From contig JAFGRF010000388.1 in assembly GCA_016935295.1 (NCBI GenBank), forward strand, positions 1 through 7,667: a stretch of 7,667 bases of DNA, read 5' to 3'. Source of the stretch: Caldifarciminota bacterium. GTDB taxonomy: Bacteria > Hydrothermota > Tepidihabitantia > Tepidihabitantales > Tepidihabitantaceae. The position numbers were made by a program, and so were the translations under genes. Positions 5,438 to 7,667 of this stretch are shown here, in pieces (the stretch's first letter is position 1; each line of letters begins with the position of its first letter). Under the pieces are notes generated by a model. It made no database searches. It saw only the letters and a program-made list of their open reading frames with translations, and was not told the DNA's origin.

Positions 5438-7357
5438 CTACCGCCATGCCGGCGCGGCGCCGGCGCCGCGTATGAAGGTCGGTCGCGCCACGGGGCTTAC
5501 CCCGGCCAACTTGTCGTCGGCCGCATAGCTGGTTGCCGACAGTCCATCAAACCGGATGCCCGGCGTCGGCAGGTAGCTCGAGTCGTAGTCCACAACCTGC
5601 AGTAGCCCGTGCTGGGGGTTGGTGCCGCGGAACGGGGCGTTGTCCTTCACCTTCCTGCCGTCCAGGTAGATGTCGTAGTCCTCGGCCTCCCAGTCGATTG
5701 ACAGGCTCACGTAGTGCCACGTGTCCGCGGCCACCGATGCAACTGCGTGCATGTCGCCGTCGTTGTAGTGAAGTTGGCCGGCATAGAGGTTCAGGTACCA
5801 ACTGCAGGATGCCGGGTCGTTGACATTGCCGAGCGACCGGATGCCCATGTCGAAACTGGCATCGTCCGATGAGAACTGGAACCCGACGTGGTCGTGGTAT
5901 TCATCCGTGGCAACCGCCGCCCAGGCAAACGAGCTGTCGTAGTCATTGCCGGAACTGACCGACGTGTCGGCCAGCAGCAGACAGCGGGTTCCGTTCATCC
6001 CGTCGGTGACGACCCCGAGCCAACTGGGTGACTTGACGCTGTCTTCCCAGGAGTTTGGCCCGCCGCTCACGCCCGGCCCGAGGTTGCAGAGGTCGAAGTT
6101 CTCGGCGAACACCTGGCGCATGTAGAAGAGGCGCCAGTTCGCGTCAAGAAACTCCCAGGACGCACTGATGTCGAACAGGCCGAAAGCGTCGAGCTTGACC
6201 CCGAACTTGCCGGAAACTCCAACCCCGACATCGAGAGTCGGCGGGGGGACGCTGAACCGGTTGTACTGGTAGGGACCGAACGAAAGAAACGGCCCGAGCA
6301 CGCCCGCCAGCATGACGGAAGCCTCGCCGCGGATGAACTCCTTCAGTTCGGCCGATACCTGTCCGCTGATGCCGCTTACCTCGCCGGTGCACCCGAAGTT
6401 GATGCCCAGGCTGCCACTCGGGAGCGCCATGTCGGGCGTGTGGTGTGCGGTCATCTCCAAGTCGAACCCGGCCTTGAGCTGGCACGTGACCGCACTCCGC
6501 GCCGCGACCGACAGGATCACCCCTGCGCTGATGTCCGTGTTGAAGGTCATCGGCACCGGCCCGAGCATGAAGGGCTGCACGATCCGGCAGAGGTTGATCT
6601 TCGTCTCCTTGAGCGGCAGGGGGACGCCCAGCGAGATCTCCAGGTCGCGGAATTCCAGCGTGTCGTACATGTCGAACGAGATGTCGAACCCGTGGTAGAA
6701 CGGGAATATCTCGTCAATGTCAACGAACGCGCTGCCGTCGGTCCTGATGGTCATGACGACTTCGCTGGTCTTGATGGACGCGACGACGACCAGGGTGTCG
6801 TCCGATTCCTTGACAACGAACTTCAGGTCGGGGATCGTCACGACGGCGGTCCGGTCGTCCGGGTTGGACAGGCTTGGGGTGCCGAAGCTCAGCTCGTACT
6901 TGTACTTGATGTCGGTGCCTTCGTACTCTCCCCTGATCCAGGTTGACTCGGGCGGAACCAGCTGGGCGGGAGCCAGCGAGAACGACGTGTCAATCTGGAG
7001 GCGGTCGAAGACCTCGGTCAGGTCCGACTGCTCGGTAACCACCACCACCGTGTCGCCGCGCACCGAACTCGAGACGACCTTCTTCATGTAGCCGCCGCCC
7101 ATCGCGCCGAACAGGATTTCGCCGGGCCGGTACGTCGGCTTGGTCCCGCCGGACGCGAAGACGAGCCTCAGGGTGTCGCTGCCGGTCAGCGTGTCGTCCT
7201 CGACGATCACGTCCCGAAGCCCGGCTTCGTTCTCGGGCAGCCGGGTGCTGTCGCCGTAGGTGAACGACACCGGGTCGGGAACACCGTCACAGGACGGCAG
7301 CGGCAGCATCGCCGCTGCCAAGGCCAGGACGGCCAGGACTCTCCAGCTGGAACTCAC
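5438..7357 (-). CDS. Lipoprotein LP2, paralogue of LP1 without the PKD domain (639 aa)
   Basis: The start is GTG at 7357 because AAGGAGG lies five bases upstream; the in-frame ATG at 7381 would lie before this SD and spoil the signal peptide. From GTG, residues 1-23 form a lipoprotein signal ending LPLPSC, with Cys23 lipidated and Asp24 next. Residues about 63-129 repeat the LP1 N-terminal module (YRPGEILFGAMGGGY, RGDT, LTEVFDRLQIDTSF). A beta-rich region follows, ending GPFLSFGPYQYNRFSVPPP and NWRLFY, equivalent to GPKIWVRPYQYEEISLPP and RWSLFH in LP1. The LamG-like domain then starts at once (residues about 417-609: ENFD, CSWYLNL, YDIYLDGRKV, APFRGTNP). LP2 has more cysteines in its middle region than LP1. 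The gene is divergent from pilin 2. The likely role is a surface or periplasmic binding protein partnered with the pilin; the ligand is unknown. Confidence 0.9.
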   Translation of the reverse strand: MSSSWRVLAVLALAAAMLPLPSCDGVPDPVSFTYGDSTRLPENEAGLRDVIVEDDTLTGSDTLRLVFASGGTKPTYRPGEILFGAMGGGYMKKVVSSSVRGDTVVVVTEQSDLTEVFDRLQIDTSFSLAPAQLVPPESTWIRGEYEGTDIKYKYELSFGTPSLSNPDDRTAVVTIPDLKFVVKESDDTLVVVASIKTSEVVMTIRTDGSAFVDIDEIFPFYHGFDISFDMYDTLEFRDLEISLGVPLPLKETKINLCRIVQPFMLGPVPMTFNTDISAGVILSVAARSAVTCQLKAGFDLEMTAHHTPDMALPSGSLGINFGCTGEVSGISGQVSAELKEFIRGEASVMLAGVLGPFLSFGPYQYNRFSVPPPTLDVGVGVSGKFGVKLDAFGLFDISASWEFLDANWRLFYMRQVFAENFDLCNLGPGVSGGPNSWEDSVKSPSWLGVVTDGMNGTRCLLLADTSVSSGNDYDSSFAWAAVATDEYHDHVGFQFSSDDASFDMGIRSLGNVNDPASCSWYLNLYAGQLHYNDGDMHAVASVAADTWHYVSLSIDWEAEDYDIYLDGRKVKDNAPFRGTNPQHGLLQVVDYDSSYLPTPGIRFDGLSATSYAADDKLAGVSPVARPTFIRGAGAAPAWR

Positions 7358-7401
7358 GGGCACCTCCTTCTTGGTTAGCATCTTGCCTCGGGCACTGCAA
7401 C

Positions 7402-7410
7402 CGCTCAGCG
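7402..7410. promoter_or_regulatory. Conserved palindrome near the LP2 transcription start
   Basis: CGCTCAGCG, identical to the palindrome at 4378-4386 and at the same 27-base distance from the CGATGTCAAG block. The following CGA(A/G)CCAA context is shared as well. It may be an operator used by both lipoprotein genes. Confidence 0.4.
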
Positions 7411-7416
7411 AACCAA

Positions 7417-7445
7417 CTGATACAAGAATCCCTGGGCGATGTCAA
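7417..7445 (-). promoter_or_regulatory. Predicted sigma70-type promoter of LP2
   Basis: A perfect minus-strand -35 TTGACA (7445-7440) is followed by TATCAG at a 17-base spacing (four of six matches to the -10 consensus). It aligns without gaps to the LP1 promoter region. The leader to the GTG at 7357 would be about 50 bases. Confidence 0.55.
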
Positions 7446-7479
7446 GTTCCTCCGAATGTCGGGACGGACGATTTCGGAC

Positions 7480-7507
7480 TTGACACGCGGCCCGAGATAC
7501 GTAGATT
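7480..7507 (+). promoter_or_regulatory. Predicted sigma70-type promoter of pilin 2
   Basis: TTGACA at 7480-7485 and TAGATT at 7502-7507 with a 16-base spacer, the same as at pilin 1. GCC and then GGAGCGGACCCGGC follow, nearly identical to copy 1. The two lipoprotein and pilin -35 boxes are 34 bases apart here and 36 in copy 1, so divergent polymerases would be close neighbours. Confidence 0.68.
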
Positions 7508-7555
7508 GCCCGGAGCGGACCCGGCAGGAGCGACGGGTTCGCTGGTCGTGTGCCG

Positions 7556-7586
7556 CCCGGCCATTGGCCGGGGGCTTAAGAAGGAG
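7556..7586 (+). promoter_or_regulatory. Hairpin upstream of the pilin-2 ribosome binding site
   Basis: CCCGGCC (7556-7562) pairs with GGCCGGG (7566-7572) around an ATT loop, seven pairs. The SD AAGGAG (7581-7586) follows after eight bases, five bases before the ATG at 7592. It corresponds to the hairpin before pilin 1, with the same core pairs and a different loop. Confidence 0.5.
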
Positions 7587-7591
7587 AGCAG

Positions 7592-7667
7592 ATGCGAAAC
7601 AGCGGAATCAAGCGGGCAGCCGGGCGTTTGGCGCGGAGCGAACGCGGCCAGACGATGCTGGAGTACA
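7592..7667 (+). CDS. Flp/Fap-type pilin subunit 2 (N-terminal 25 codons, cut by window end)
   Basis: ATG at 7592 with a good SD (AAGGAG, five-base spacing). The visible product runs MRNSGIKRAAGRLARSERG then QTMLEY. It matches pilin 1 in leader length, in Gly19 as the expected peptidase cut site, and in the Glu5/Tyr6 of the mature protein. The last 20 bases of the window, GGCCAGACGATGCTGGAGTA plus one more, are identical to pilin 1, and GRLAR-ERGQTMLEY is shared at protein level. The helix and any proline-rich tail lie beyond the window. It is divergent from LP2 with the same promoter and hairpin arrangement as copy 1, so it is a paralogue from a duplication of the whole module. Identification as a Flp-like pilin is strong despite the truncation. 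Confidence 0.82.
   Translation, partial: MRNSGIKRAAGRLARSERGQTMLEY

Noticed and set aside
5192..5605. Plus-strand frame spanning the gap between LP2 and the 169-aa gene
   Set aside because: Arg/Pro-rich product running antisense through two minus-strand genes; no SD or motif.
6440..6946. Plus-strand open frame of 168 codons opposite LP2
   Set aside because: Antisense of a well-supported lipoprotein gene, with no SD or domain signal.

Overview
This GC-rich window most likely comes from an uncultured Gram-negative-type bacterium: it has two lipoproteins with lipoboxes, Flp/Tad-type pilins and strong Shine-Dalgarno (SD) sites. The PKD module (a DPDGD...WGDGDTS pattern) and the LamG-like modules recall proteins of candidate phyla such as WOR-3/Stahlbacteria, but that placement is an impression and was not tested. 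I saw no mobile element, tRNA, rRNA or CRISPR array.

Layout. Positions 1-1259 (+): the C-terminal end of an unrecognised protein, then four very small membrane proteins in a row (71, 63, 56 and 51 aa) with gaps of 61-71 bp. The last two are short, and one of them starts with GTG, so they are easily missed. Positions 4339-1302 (-): a tight operon of a 738-aa lipoprotein (LP1), a DUF192 protein and a four-segment membrane protein. Positions 4565-4813 (+): an 82-aa Flp-like pilin divergent from LP1. Positions 7357-4866 (-): a second lipoprotein (LP2, 639 aa) and an unrecognised 169-aa soluble protein. Positions 7592-7667 (+): the first 25 codons of a second Flp-like pilin, divergent from LP2 and cut by the window edge.

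The main observation is that LP1/pilin-1 and LP2/pilin-2 are two copies of one divergent module. The proteins are paralogous on both sides and the intergenic regions are also related. Each has a plus-strand TTGACA-N16-TAGATT promoter for the pilin, a minus-strand TTGACA promoter for the lipoprotein, a CGCTCAGCG palindrome near the predicted lipoprotein transcription start, and a GC-rich hairpin just before the pilin SD. LP1 carries a PKD domain that LP2 lacks, and the genes downstream of the two lipoproteins differ. So the core (pilin plus large surface-type lipoprotein) is kept while its accessory parts vary.

Inferred role: each pilin probably works with its own lipoprotein at the cell envelope, for example as pilus plus adhesin or anchor. 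The DUF192 and membrane proteins would be accessory factors of copy 1. No Tad assembly gene (ATPase, prepilin peptidase, platform) is visible, so that machinery must lie elsewhere if the pilins are processed.
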